Assembly (NCBI GenBank): GCA_016932835.1
Contig: JAFGCD010000031.1
Span: 1-36,319 of the forward strand
Length of the DNA stretch: 36,319 nt
Reading direction: 5' to 3'
Origin: Sedimentisphaerales bacterium
GTDB taxonomy: Bacteria > Planctomycetota > Phycisphaerae > Sedimentisphaerales > Anaerobacaceae
The notes under the pieces were generated by a model that did no database searches, was not told where the DNA came from, and was given only the letters and a program-made list of their open reading frames with translations. The translations under genes were made by a program, and so were the position numbers. Positions 6,784-15,142 of this stretch are shown here, one piece after another (position 1 is the first letter of the stretch; the number at the start of each line of letters is the position of its first letter).

Positions 6784-8790
6784 ATGCATCGATACTTAAC
6801 GAGGGTGACTTTTTGCATGGTGTTGGTCCTGGCAGGCTCGGCAGTAGAGGTGCGAGGGGCACGGGCGGGTCGCAATCAACGGCTGCCCGGCATCTGTTAT
6901 GCTTATCCTGCTGGCGGACAGCAGGGCACGAGCTTCGATGTCCAGATTGCAGGGCGATATCTTGACGGCATAAGCGGCGTTGCAGTTTCTGGCAGGGGGG
7001 TCAGCGCGACACTGGTCAAACACGTCAAGCCTCTCAACGGCAAGGAGATCAATCTGCTTCGTGACAAACTGAAGGAACTGCAGGAGAAGGTCAAGACGGG
7101 CGGAGACGGCAACAGGGGCGGTGCGGCCGATGCAAACGATGCTGCTGCGGAGGACGTCGGCGAGGAGATTGACATCGAAGCGATGAAAGATGAGATGGCC
7201 GAGATAAGGAAGAAGCTGGCCAATCCGAAGAACCGCAACCGGGAGAATCCCCAGATGGGGGAGGATGTGACCATTCGAGTGACAATATCTCCGAATGCCG
7301 AGGCCGGTCGGCGGGAGTTGAGGCTGAAAGCGGCTTTGGGTCTTTCGAATCCTGTGGTTTTCCACGTCGGTCAGATGCGTGAATACAACGAGCAGGAGCC
7401 CAACAATCGGATGGCCGACGCCAACGCCGTCGGCGAATTGCCTGTAATCATCAACGGGCAGATCAGACCCGGTGATGTGGATCGTTTTCGACTGAAGCTG
7501 AGCAAGGGCGATTCGCCGGTCATGGCGGTGAGCGCGCGAGCCCTGATTCCTTATCTGGCGGACGCTGTTCCGGGCTGGTTCCAGGCGACTTTGGCGCTTT
7601 ACGATGCCAACGGGAACGAGCTGGCCTACGCGGACGACTACCGTTTCAATCCCGATCCGGTTCTCTTCTACGAGATCGGCGCCGACGGGGAGTACATACT
7701 GGAGATAAAGGACGCAATATACCGCGGTCGTGAAGACTTCGTGTATCGCATCGCAGTGGGCGAGTCGCCTTTCATCACGAGCATTTTTCCTTTAGGCGTT
7801 TCGGCAGGCGATAAGGCGACGGTGAAACTTCAAGGCTGGAATCTGCCCGTCGATGAATTAGAGATAGGCGCGAAAGATGTCGGTTTTCTTCCCGTTTCGG
7901 TTGTCAACAATGGTTTGGTCTCCAATACCCTGGCCTTTGCGGTGGATGCTTTGGCCGAAGAAAAGGAAAGAGAGCCGAATAACAAACATGCTTTTGCGCA
8001 GGCTGTCAAGGCGCCGCTGATCGTCAACGGGCGTATCGAGACGCCGGGCGACTCGGATATATTCTGCTTCGATGCCCGCGCGGGCGAAAGAATCGTCGCT
8101 GAGGTTCGCGCCCGCCGACTCAATTCTCCGCTGGATTCGGCCTTGAAACTGATCGACGAAGGCGGGGCGGTAATTGCGGCCAACGACGACTGCGAGGACA
8201 AAGCCTGCGGGCTGACGACTCACCATGCCGATTCGATGCTGACTGCGAAAATCGCGAAAGACGGCAGGTATTACCTGTACCTGACAGACGCCCAGGGCAA
8301 GGGCGGTGATGCTTATGCTTATCGACTCAGGATAAGTCCTCCGATGCCGGATTTCGAGCTGCGGGCCGTTCCTTCGAGTCTCAGCGTTCGGACTGGGGCA
8401 ACGGGTGCGATTACGGTGTACGCTATTCGTAAGGACGGCTTCGAAGGTGAGATCGGATTCAGCCTGGTCGGCGCTGCCGAAGGCTTTGTTCTCAAAGGCG
8501 GACCGCTCAAAGCAGACCAGGAGAGCGTCCAGTTGACGCTGAAGGCGCCGTCTCAGCCTTCGCGAAGGCCGTTCAAGATTCGTTTGCGGGGCAGTGCCCA
8601 AATCGACGGCCGCAGGGTCAGTCGAGAGGTTGTGCCTGCGGACGATATGATGCAGGCCTTCATCTACCGGCATCTTGTTCCTGCACAGGATCTTGCCGTG
8701 GCGGTGCTGCCGCGTGCGAATCGGAAGCCTGCGGCGAAGCAGCAGAATTCGTCGAAGAAAGCCGGTGCAACGAACAACGCGGGGAAGTAG
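6784..8790 (+). CDS. Secreted protein with two PPC (pre-peptidase C-terminal) domains
   Basis: This 668-residue secreted protein has an N-terminal signal peptide (MHRYLTRVTFCMVLVLAGSA). A beta-rich domain follows, then a highly charged, probably coiled-coil insert (~85-155) rich in Lys, Glu and Asp. Two PPC-type beta-sandwich repeats come next (~200-330 and ~395-520). Each opens with an EPNN motif (NEQEPNNRMADA, EREPNNKHAFAQA) and has the D-x-D-x-F core (GDVDRFRLKL, GDSDIFCFDA). A further beta domain completes the protein. GGAG at 6774-6777 sits six bases before the ATG. The PPC protein is the usual third member of DUF1549-DUF1501 operons and probably acts with them at the cell surface. Confidence 0.87.
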   Translation: MHRYLTRVTFCMVLVLAGSAVEVRGARAGRNQRLPGICYAYPAGGQQGTSFDVQIAGRYLDGISGVAVSGRGVSATLVKHVKPLNGKEINLLRDKLKELQEKVKTGGDGNRGGAADANDAAAEDVGEEIDIEAMKDEMAEIRKKLANPKNRNRENPQMGEDVTIRVTISPNAEAGRRELRLKAALGLSNPVVFHVGQMREYNEQEPNNRMADANAVGELPVIINGQIRPGDVDRFRLKLSKGDSPVMAVSARALIPYLADAVPGWFQATLALYDANGNELAYADDYRFNPDPVLFYEIGADGEYILEIKDAIYRGREDFVYRIAVGESPFITSIFPLGVSAGDKATVKLQGWNLPVDELEIGAKDVGFLPVSVVNNGLVSNTLAFAVDALAEEKEREPNNKHAFAQAVKAPLIVNGRIETPGDSDIFCFDARAGERIVAEVRARRLNSPLDSALKLIDEGGAVIAANDDCEDKACGLTTHHADSMLTAKIAKDGRYYLYLTDAQGKGGDAYAYRLRISPPMPDFELRAVPSSLSVRTGATGAITVYAIRKDGFEGEIGFSLVGAAEGFVLKGGPLKADQESVQLTLKAPSQPSRRPFKIRLRGSAQIDGRRVSREVVPADDMMQAFIYRHLVPAQDLAVAVLPRANRKPAAKQQNSSKKAGATNNAGK

Positions 8791-8857
8791 GGGGCATAGG
8801 AAGTTTTCAGACAGAGCTTAGTGCTCGCCGCTGGTATGTCGGTCGAGAAAGAGCGTT

Positions 8858-8884
8858 TTGATTTCAGGGGTTTTGCGATATAAT
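8858..8884 (+). promoter_or_regulatory. Candidate promoter of polX with palindromic -10, possible leaderless start
   Basis: A perfect TATAAT (8879-8884) lies eight bases before the polX ATG, inside the inverted repeat GCGAT-ATA-ATCGC (8875-8887). A TTGATT at 8858-8863 could be a -35, though the spacer is only 15. There is no Shine-Dalgarno sequence between the -10 and the ATG. Confidence 0.45.
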
Positions 8885-8892
8885 CGCGTGCT

Positions 8893-10638
8893 ATGAGCAA
8901 TGCGATTCTCAGCGAGCTTTTCGGTCAGATGGCCGAGGTGATGGAGATACTGGGGGAAGACCGGTTTCGCGTCAATACCTATCGCAAGGTCTCTCGGATT
9001 ATCGGCGATATCCCTGTTGAGGTCGGGATGCTCCTTGAGAGCGGGCGGCTGGCCGAGACGCCGGGGATCGGTAAATCGAGCCTTGCGAAGATCGAAGAGT
9101 TTATCAAGACCGGCTCGATAACGGCCCACCGTGAGCTGCTCGCAAAGATACCGGGCAGTCTTCTCGATTTGCTGAAGATACCCGGGATGGGGCCCAAAGG
9201 CGTCAAGGCGGTTTACGAGAAGCTGAAGGTAACGAGCATCCCTGAATTGAAGGAGGTTATAGCTACAGGGGCTTTGGCGAAGCTGCCCGGCTTCGGAGAG
9301 AAGAAGGCGGCGGCCATACTCAGGGGCATCGATTTTCTGGAGAAGTCCACGGGGCGGATTCGCCTGGACCAGGCTGCGGAAGCGGCTGAGATAGTCGTAG
9401 CGAGTGTTCGCTGTTTGTCGGAGGATTTGACGATTCGGTCGGCGGGTTCTCTGCGAAGGCGTAGAGATACGATCGGCGATGTGGATATTCTTGTCGGCTG
9501 CGGGCAGGGTGGGCAGGCATCCGGCGGGGTTGTCGAGGCTTTTACAAAGGGGCCTAATGTTAAGGAGATTCTGGCTTCGGGGGCGACGAAAGGTTCGGCG
9601 ATAATCGAGACGAGCACGTGCGACGTGCAGGTTGACGTGCGTGCGGTGGGGCTGGAGAGTTTCGCGTCTGCATGGCAGTATTTTACGGGGTCGCAGGCGC
9701 ATAATGTCCGGCTGCGGGAGATTGCAGCCAAGGCAGGGCTGAAGCTGAACGAATACGGTCTCTTCAAAGGCGAGAAGGCGATTCCTGTCGGCAGTGAGCG
9801 AGACATATACGAGGAGCTCGGGCTGGTTTACATTGCACCTGTTCTTCGGGAGGATCGGGGGGAAATCGAGGCAGCAAAGAGCGGCGCTCTGCCGGTGCTG
9901 GTGGAGTTCGCGGAGATCAAAGGCGACCTGCACATGCACACGGTCGCTTCGGACGGCGATTGCAGTATCGAGGCGCTGGCCGAGGCGGCGGCGGAGATGG
10001 GATACGAATATATCTGCATCACCGATCACTCGCATTCGTCGGCTATCGCGGGGGGACTTTCGGCGGGACAACTCGCCCGGCAGATAAAGCAGATACGAAA
10101 GCTGAACGACAAGACAGGGTGCATAACCATATTGGCGGGCAGTGAAGTCGATATCCTCGCGGACGGCTCGATGGATTTCGAAAACGAGTTGCTCGCGGAG
10201 CTGGACTTCGTGATAGCATCGATACATTCCGGGCTTGCGGGGGATCGTTCGAGGGTGACGATGCGGACGCTCAAGGCTATGGATAATCCCTATGTCAACT
10301 GCATCGGTCATCCGAGCGGTCGTTTGATAGGTCGTCGCGAGGCTATGGATATCGATATGGCGGCTGTTATCGACCATGCAGCGCAGACGCATACGGCTTT
10401 GGAGGTAAACGCGAATCCGTGGCGTCTTGACCTGAAGGATACACACTGCAGAACGGCAATCGAGGCGGGCGTCAAACTCGCCATAGGCACCGACGCCCAC
10501 AGCACGGCGGGGCTGGGGCTGATGGGATTCGGGGTGGCTACGGCAGCGAGAGGGTGGGCGAGGCAGGACGACGTGCTGAATTGCCTGGGGGCTGCGAAAC
10601 TCAAAGCCTTCGTGAAAAAGAAAAGACAGAGCCTATAA
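8893..10638 (+). CDS. polX: DNA polymerase/3'-5' exonuclease PolX
   Basis: This 581-residue bacterial family X DNA polymerase is the usual length for the family. Helix-hairpin-helix segments occur at ~54-66 (ETPGIGKSSLAKI), ~93-106 (LKIPGMGPKGVKAV) and ~129-143 (AKLPGFGEKKAAAI). The polymerase active-site GDVDIL follows (195-200; Asp196, Asp198). A C-terminal PHP nuclease domain begins at ~345 with GDLHMHTVASDGD and has ICITDHSHS and IGTDAHS as metal-ligand motifs. It acts in gap-filling base excision repair. It is transcribed alone or with the ligase gene 98 bases downstream, and its -10 element abuts the start codon. Confidence 0.95.
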   Translation: MSNAILSELFGQMAEVMEILGEDRFRVNTYRKVSRIIGDIPVEVGMLLESGRLAETPGIGKSSLAKIEEFIKTGSITAHRELLAKIPGSLLDLLKIPGMGPKGVKAVYEKLKVTSIPELKEVIATGALAKLPGFGEKKAAAILRGIDFLEKSTGRIRLDQAAEAAEIVVASVRCLSEDLTIRSAGSLRRRRDTIGDVDILVGCGQGGQASGGVVEAFTKGPNVKEILASGATKGSAIIETSTCDVQVDVRAVGLESFASAWQYFTGSQAHNVRLREIAAKAGLKLNEYGLFKGEKAIPVGSERDIYEELGLVYIAPVLREDRGEIEAAKSGALPVLVEFAEIKGDLHMHTVASDGDCSIEALAEAAAEMGYEYICITDHSHSSAIAGGLSAGQLARQIKQIRKLNDKTGCITILAGSEVDILADGSMDFENELLAELDFVIASIHSGLAGDRSRVTMRTLKAMDNPYVNCIGHPSGRLIGRREAMDIDMAAVIDHAAQTHTALEVNANPWRLDLKDTHCRTAIEAGVKLAIGTDAHSTAGLGLMGFGVATAARGWARQDDVLNCLGAAKLKAFVKKKRQSL

Positions 10639-10697
10639 ACTCTGAGATAACGCTGCTGCGCTGCCTGGCCGAGGAGGCGAGCCGGGTGCGAATATCC

Positions 10698-10726
10698 TTG
10701 GCAAATCGGGTTATTATTGGTATCCT
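10698..10726 (+). promoter_or_regulatory. Candidate promoter of acyl-CoA-ligase-like gene, possible leaderless start
   Basis: TTGGCA (five of six), 17 bases, then TATCCT (four of six) ends nine bases before the ATG at 10736. The predicted start of transcription is at or next to the ATG, and no Shine-Dalgarno sequence is present. Confidence 0.45.
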
Positions 10727-10735
10727 ATTATCCTT

Positions 10736-12457
10736 ATGAGAACAGAGTTCAAATGGGCAACGCTGATCGAGGTTTTTAACGAGGCTGTGCAAGAGACAGG
10801 TAGTCTCGACCGGACGTGCCTCGAGATAATCACTGCCGAGCGTTGCGAAGCTATCAGCTTTGGGTGCTTGAGGGACTCGGCTAAGTGGTTCGCCGGGTGG
10901 CTGAGGGGCCAGGCGGGGATCGAGCGGGGGTGCAAGGTTGCAATTCTGGGCAGGAACCGCGTCGATTGGGATGTTGCTTTCTGGGGCGCAGTCCTGGCGG
11001 GCGGGGTCCCGGTTTTAATCGATCCGGAGCGGGGCGTCGAGGGGGTAATGGAGCACCTGGTTCACACGGGCACTGCTGTTCTGGTGATGGCGGGTGACTA
11101 TGCCGATGCGGCCTCGCGCGACGAGCTGCGTGATTTCGCGGCCCGGCGCAACATTGGACTGGTGGAGATGCTCGATAGTCCTCTTTGCGAGAGCTTCGGA
11201 AACGTGCCGGCGGATTTTCCCGGTGAGATTGGCGGTGAGATAGTCGCCGACGATACCGCGGTGATACTGTGCACCTCCGGGACCACGGCGGATCCGCGAG
11301 AGGTCGAGTTGACGCATGCTAATATAATCGCTAATGTCGAGGGCACAATCGAGCGAATTAATATCACCTCAAAAGACACCCTCGTTCATATTCTGCCGCC
11401 TCACCATTCGTTCGGTCTTACGGTCGGGAAAGTGCTGACTTTCGCGGTTGGCGCGACGAACGTTTACACAAACAAGTACCGCCGCATTGCGGAGATCATC
11501 GCCGAGAAGGAAGCTACGATCTTCATCGCCATACCGGCGTTGTTCACGGCACTGGCCAAGCAGATGGAAGCGACTTTGGGAAAGCAGAAGCAGAGAAGCG
11601 TGTTGGTTCGGATCCTCGACCGTTTCCTGCCGAGGCTGGTGGGGGCTTCGATGGTTAAGAAGCTCGGTTGGGAGAAACTTCGATTCTGTCTTTCGGGCGC
11701 CGCGGCGATGCCTTTATGGGTACTGGAATTTTTCTGGCGTCACGGGCTTCTGATGTACGAGGGCTACGGGACGACAGAGAACTCTCCGGTATATGGTTTC
11801 AACGACAGGGCCGATTCGCTGGGTTCGGTGGGGCGGCCGATTCCCACGCTGGAGGTCAAGATCGTCGATGAAGAGAACAATCCTCTCGAGCCCGGTGGGC
11901 AGGGGGAGATACTGCTGGGCGGACCTTGCATAATGAAAGGCTACTACAAGAATCCGAAAGCGACCGATGCGGCGATAGATTCGGATGTCGATGGTGTTCG
12001 ATGGCTTCATACGGGTGACCTGGGTTATCTCGACCGTGCGGGGAACCTTTTCATTACGGGTCGGAAGAAATTCATCATAGTGCTTCCAGGGGGTAAGAAC
12101 GTCAACCCGGAGTTGGTGGAGACTGCGTTGTGTCAGGCCTCATTCGTTTATGAGATTCTGGTTGTTCCGGGATTTAAGAAGGACGGCGCAGGTATTGCCG
12201 AGGAGAACATCAGGGCCATTGTCAGGCCGGAATGGGAGGCAATCGAGGTGCGTACAAGCCGGACGAAAGCCGACCTCATAGAACAACCCGCTTTGCTCAA
12301 GAAGCTGATTTGGCATGATATTAACGAGTGCCAGCAGAACAGCAGGCAGCTTTCGTCGTTCGAGAAGATTTCTTCGGGGAACCTGGAAATCAGAATAGAG
12401 GAATTCGAGAAGACATCCACGGGCAAGATCAAGCGTCGTGCGCACATGAATATATAG
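10736..12457 (+). CDS. AMP-binding (acyl-CoA synthetase-like) ligase
   Basis: This 573-residue member of the adenylate-forming (ANL) superfamily is closest in pattern to long-chain acyl-CoA synthetases, which activate a carboxylate with ATP and join it to CoA. Core motifs are CTSGTTADPRE (~179-189, P-loop), GYGTTENSP (~343), TGDLGYLDRAGNLFITGRKK (~425-445) and STGKIKRR near the C-terminus with the catalytic Lys. The P-loop is slightly unusual: the common Gly-x-Pro-Lys after TSGTT reads Ala-Asp-Pro-Arg. No transmembrane segment is obvious. Its neighbours do not reveal the substrate. A candidate promoter directly abuts the ATG. Confidence 0.88.
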   Translation: MRTEFKWATLIEVFNEAVQETGSLDRTCLEIITAERCEAISFGCLRDSAKWFAGWLRGQAGIERGCKVAILGRNRVDWDVAFWGAVLAGGVPVLIDPERGVEGVMEHLVHTGTAVLVMAGDYADAASRDELRDFAARRNIGLVEMLDSPLCESFGNVPADFPGEIGGEIVADDTAVILCTSGTTADPREVELTHANIIANVEGTIERINITSKDTLVHILPPHHSFGLTVGKVLTFAVGATNVYTNKYRRIAEIIAEKEATIFIAIPALFTALAKQMEATLGKQKQRSVLVRILDRFLPRLVGASMVKKLGWEKLRFCLSGAAAMPLWVLEFFWRHGLLMYEGYGTTENSPVYGFNDRADSLGSVGRPIPTLEVKIVDEENNPLEPGGQGEILLGGPCIMKGYYKNPKATDAAIDSDVDGVRWLHTGDLGYLDRAGNLFITGRKKFIIVLPGGKNVNPELVETALCQASFVYEILVVPGFKKDGAGIAEENIRAIVRPEWEAIEVRTSRTKADLIEQPALLKKLIWHDINECQQNSRQLSSFEKISSGNLEIRIEEFEKTSTGKIKRRAHMNI

Positions 12458-12480
12458 AGGAAACAGTTGGGACAATCCAG

Positions 12481-12509
12481 TTGAATATGGTTCCGGGCGG
12501 CGCTATAAT
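12481..12509 (+). promoter_or_regulatory. Strong candidate promoter for Gfo/Idh oxidoreductase gene
   Basis: TTGAAT (12481-12486), 17 bases, then a perfect TATAAT (12504-12509). This would give a leader of about 75 bases before the ATG at 12592. The leader holds a small hairpin, ACTGC-TTGT-GCAGT (12550-12563). Confidence 0.6.
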
Positions 12510-12591
12510 GGCTCGCATCGTAAATATGGAAGTACACAGGCACGCAGAAACTGCTTGTGCAGTATTGACTAAGACTATGGAGGCAAAGGAA

Positions 12592-13839
12592 ATGTCAGAG
12601 AAGGGCAATCATAGAGAATCGGTCGGTTTGACGCGTCGCGGATTTATGGCAGGGGCGGGCGCGGCGGCGCTGTCTTTTACGATCGCGGATCCTGCGGCGG
12701 TTCGAACGTATGGAGCTAATTCGAAAATCAATCTCGGCATAATCGGGTGCGGCGGTCGTGGGACATGGATTACAGATTTGTTCAACAAGCACGGCGGGTA
12801 CAACATCACCGCCACCGCCGACTACTTCAAGGATCGGGCGGACAACTGCGGCGGGGCATTCAACGTTCCTGAATCAAGACGATATACAGGCCTTTCCAAC
12901 TACAAGAAGATGTTCGACTACGTCGATGCGGTTGCGATTATAAGCCCGCCTTATTTTCATCCTTCTCAGGCGGCGGATGCGGTTGCCGCGGGCAAACACG
13001 TTTATGTGGCCAAGCCCATCGCGGTGGATGTACCCGGGTGCCAGAGCATAGGCGCCAGCGGGGCGAAGGCGACGGCGGAGAAGCTATGCTTCCTCATTGA
13101 CTTCCAGACCCGGGCGGATCAGTACTATATCGAGGCGTTGAGGCGAGTCAAGGCGGGAGCACTTGGTGACTTTACGTTCGGTGAGGCAACCTACCATGCG
13201 GGCTGCCCGTTCGGGGGGATGTACGATACTTGGCGTAAGAACCCGAAAGACCCGGAGGTTCGGCTGCGAGCGTGGGGGCTGGACAACATTCTTTCGGGTG
13301 ACATTATTACCGAGCAGAACATTCACACGCTGGACGTTATGAACTGGATAATGGGCGAAGCGCCTTTGTGGGCTGTGGGGACAGGTGGGCGGACGACGAG
13401 GCCGGTGGGGACTTGCTGGGACCATTTCGCGGTTCTTTTCCAGTACCCCGGCGATATCGGTATTACTTTCAGTTCAAGGCAGTCGGACGGATTCGGGACG
13501 CAGCCCGAAGGGATCAGGAACAGGATGTTCGGCTCTAAAGGCGTTCTGGAGACGGAGTACGGCGGACAGGTGGTTCTGCGAGCAAAGGGAGATGCATTCT
13601 ACAAGGGCGGCAGGAGTCCGGGCATTTACCAGGAAGGAGCCGTGACGAACATCGCGACCTTCCATAAGAGTATAACAGAGGGTATCTACGACAATCCCAC
13701 GGTGGCCGAGAGCGTTCGGAGCAATCTGATTACGATACTGGGTCGGACGGCGGCCTACGAGAAGCGCCAGGTGACGTGGAAAGAGATGCTGGAGAAGGGA
13801 GAGAAGCTGGATGCGGGCTTGAAGGGCCTGAAGGCGTAA
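12592..13839 (+). CDS. Tat-exported Gfo/Idh/MocA-family oxidoreductase
   Basis: This 415-residue NAD(P)-dependent oxidoreductase of the Gfo/Idh/MocA family is typical of enzymes acting on sugars or inositols. It opens with a twin-arginine signal (LTRRGFMAGAGAAALSF, ~13-29). A Rossmann dinucleotide motif follows (NLGIIGCGGRG, ~47-57), then AKPIAVD (~144-150) containing the conserved catalytic Lys and TEQNIHTLDVMNW (~242-254) with the conserved His. ATG 12592 is preceded by GGAGG and AAGGA-type purines; ATG 12577 in frame would add five residues. Export by Tat fits a protein folded with its cofactor before transport. It ends at a Rho-independent terminator. The substrate is unknown. Confidence 0.9.
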   Translation: MSEKGNHRESVGLTRRGFMAGAGAAALSFTIADPAAVRTYGANSKINLGIIGCGGRGTWITDLFNKHGGYNITATADYFKDRADNCGGAFNVPESRRYTGLSNYKKMFDYVDAVAIISPPYFHPSQAADAVAAGKHVYVAKPIAVDVPGCQSIGASGAKATAEKLCFLIDFQTRADQYYIEALRRVKAGALGDFTFGEATYHAGCPFGGMYDTWRKNPKDPEVRLRAWGLDNILSGDIITEQNIHTLDVMNWIMGEAPLWAVGTGGRTTRPVGTCWDHFAVLFQYPGDIGITFSSRQSDGFGTQPEGIRNRMFGSKGVLETEYGGQVVLRAKGDAFYKGGRSPGIYQEGAVTNIATFHKSITEGIYDNPTVAESVRSNLITILGRTAAYEKRQVTWKEMLEKGEKLDAGLKGLKA

Positions 13840-13854
13840 GACGGCTATATTTCG

Positions 13855-13884
13855 CGGGGGCGCTTGGAGCGTCCCCGTTTTTTT
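13855..13884 (+). terminator. Rho-independent terminator after oxidoreductase gene
   Basis: The 10-bp stem CGGGGGCGCT / AGCGTCCCCG (one G-T wobble) has a TGG loop and is followed by seven T. It begins 16 bases after the oxidoreductase stop codon and ends only 14 bases before the GH10 start codon. It could therefore also act as an attenuator for the downstream genes. Confidence 0.85.
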
Positions 13885-13898
13885 GTATCGGAGTGAAT

Positions 13899-15128
13899 AT
13901 GAAGTTGCGATTGGTCGTGGTTTTAAGTGCGGCAGCAGTGGTTTCGGGTGTTTGCCGTGGCGGCTCGGATGTTGGTTCAAAGGTAAGCGAGGAGGCGATT
14001 GCGGCGCGGATTCGGGAGCATCGGATGGGCGAGATAATCGTCAAGACCGCTGCCGGCGCGGAGGTTAAGGTCGAGCAGGTGAGGCATGCGTTCTGGTTCG
14101 GGACGGCGGTTAGCAACAGCATCGCTCAAGGGTCATTTCGCAGAGGGATGAGCGAGGGCGACCGGGATAAGTACATCACGACTCTCAAGGCGAATTTCAA
14201 CTCAGCGGTGCACGAGAACGCCCTCAAATGGCACAACTGCCAGAGAACGCAGGCGGCGGCGGACTACTCAACGGCGGACGCGATATATAGAATCTGCTCG
14301 GAAAACGGCATAGGTATGCGAGGGCACTGCATTTTCTGGTGCACCGACGGGCAGGTGCAGGGCTGGGTTAAGAACCTCGATAAGGAGGCCATGCGTGAGG
14401 CTGTCAAGACAAGGGCGTTGGACGTTACTTCCCGGTTCAAGGGCAGGATAGAAGAATTCGACCTGAATAACGAATTGCTGTTCGGCAACTTCTACCGGAG
14501 AAACCTCGGCGAAGGCATTATCAAGGACATGGCGGATTGGGCCAAAGAAGGCAATCCGAAAGCGAAGCTTTACCTTAACGAGCAGGGTGCTTTGGCCGGG
14601 GGCGTGCGCAACGCCGATAGATACGTCGCCCTTATCAAAAAGACACTGGATGATGGGGTGAAGATCGACGGGATCGGATGCCAGGGACATTTCAGAGAGA
14701 TGTTCGATGGTGCGAAGCTTCAGGGGACTCTCGATAAGCTTGGTGAATTCGGGTTGCCGATTAAGATTACGGAATACGATTTCGACAGCGGTGACGAGCA
14801 GGCCAAGGCCGAGCACCTGCGTCAGTTTTACAGTATCTGCTTTGCGCACCCGGCGGTGGAAGGAATTATTATGTGGGGTTTTTGGGAAGGCGCTCACTGG
14901 CGTCCGCGGGCGGCGTTGTGGAAGAGAGACTGGACGGCGACACCCGCTGCCAGGACTTACAGAGACCTGGTCTTCAAGAAATGGTGGACCGTCGAGACAG
15001 GTAAGGCCGACGAGAAGGGTGTTTACCGAACGAGGGCTTTCTACGGGCGTCACAAGGTACTGTCGGGGGGGATAACGAGAGAGGTCTGCGTGACAAGGGA
15101 TAATCCGTCGGAGACAGTCGATTTTTAG
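13899..15128 (+). CDS. Glycoside hydrolase family 10 endo-1,4-beta-xylanase
   Basis: This 409-residue GH10 enzyme hydrolyses beta-1,4-xylan chains. A short signal peptide (MKLRLVVVLSAAAVVSGVCRG) is followed by an N-terminal beta segment. The TIM barrel carries HENALKWHNC (~105-114), MRGHCIFW (~140-147), EFDLNNELLFG (~186-196; Glu192 as acid/base), GIGCQGHF (~258-265), KITEYDFDS (~289-297; Glu292 as nucleophile) and MWGFWEGAHWRPRAAL (~320-335). GGAG at 13890-13893 sets the start; in-frame codons farther upstream lie within the preceding gene and terminator. The gene is followed 14 bases later by a glycosyltransferase. Both catalytic glutamates are present, so it should be active. Confidence 0.92.
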   Translation: MKLRLVVVLSAAAVVSGVCRGGSDVGSKVSEEAIAARIREHRMGEIIVKTAAGAEVKVEQVRHAFWFGTAVSNSIAQGSFRRGMSEGDRDKYITTLKANFNSAVHENALKWHNCQRTQAAADYSTADAIYRICSENGIGMRGHCIFWCTDGQVQGWVKNLDKEAMREAVKTRALDVTSRFKGRIEEFDLNNELLFGNFYRRNLGEGIIKDMADWAKEGNPKAKLYLNEQGALAGGVRNADRYVALIKKTLDDGVKIDGIGCQGHFREMFDGAKLQGTLDKLGEFGLPIKITEYDFDSGDEQAKAEHLRQFYSICFAHPAVEGIIMWGFWEGAHWRPRAALWKRDWTATPAARTYRDLVFKKWWTVETGKADEKGVYRTRAFYGRHKVLSGGITREVCVTRDNPSETVDF

Positions 15129-15142
15129 CGGCGGGGCTATTC

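Noticed and set aside
8818..10500. Long antisense frame across polX
   Set aside because: It is a mirror of the high-GC third-codon pattern of polX; the product is Arg/His-rich with no motif.
12487..12591. Extension of the Gfo/Idh protein upstream to 12328
   Set aside because: The upstream part overlaps the ligase gene and the TATAAT promoter; the Tat signal and ribosome-binding site both support 12592.
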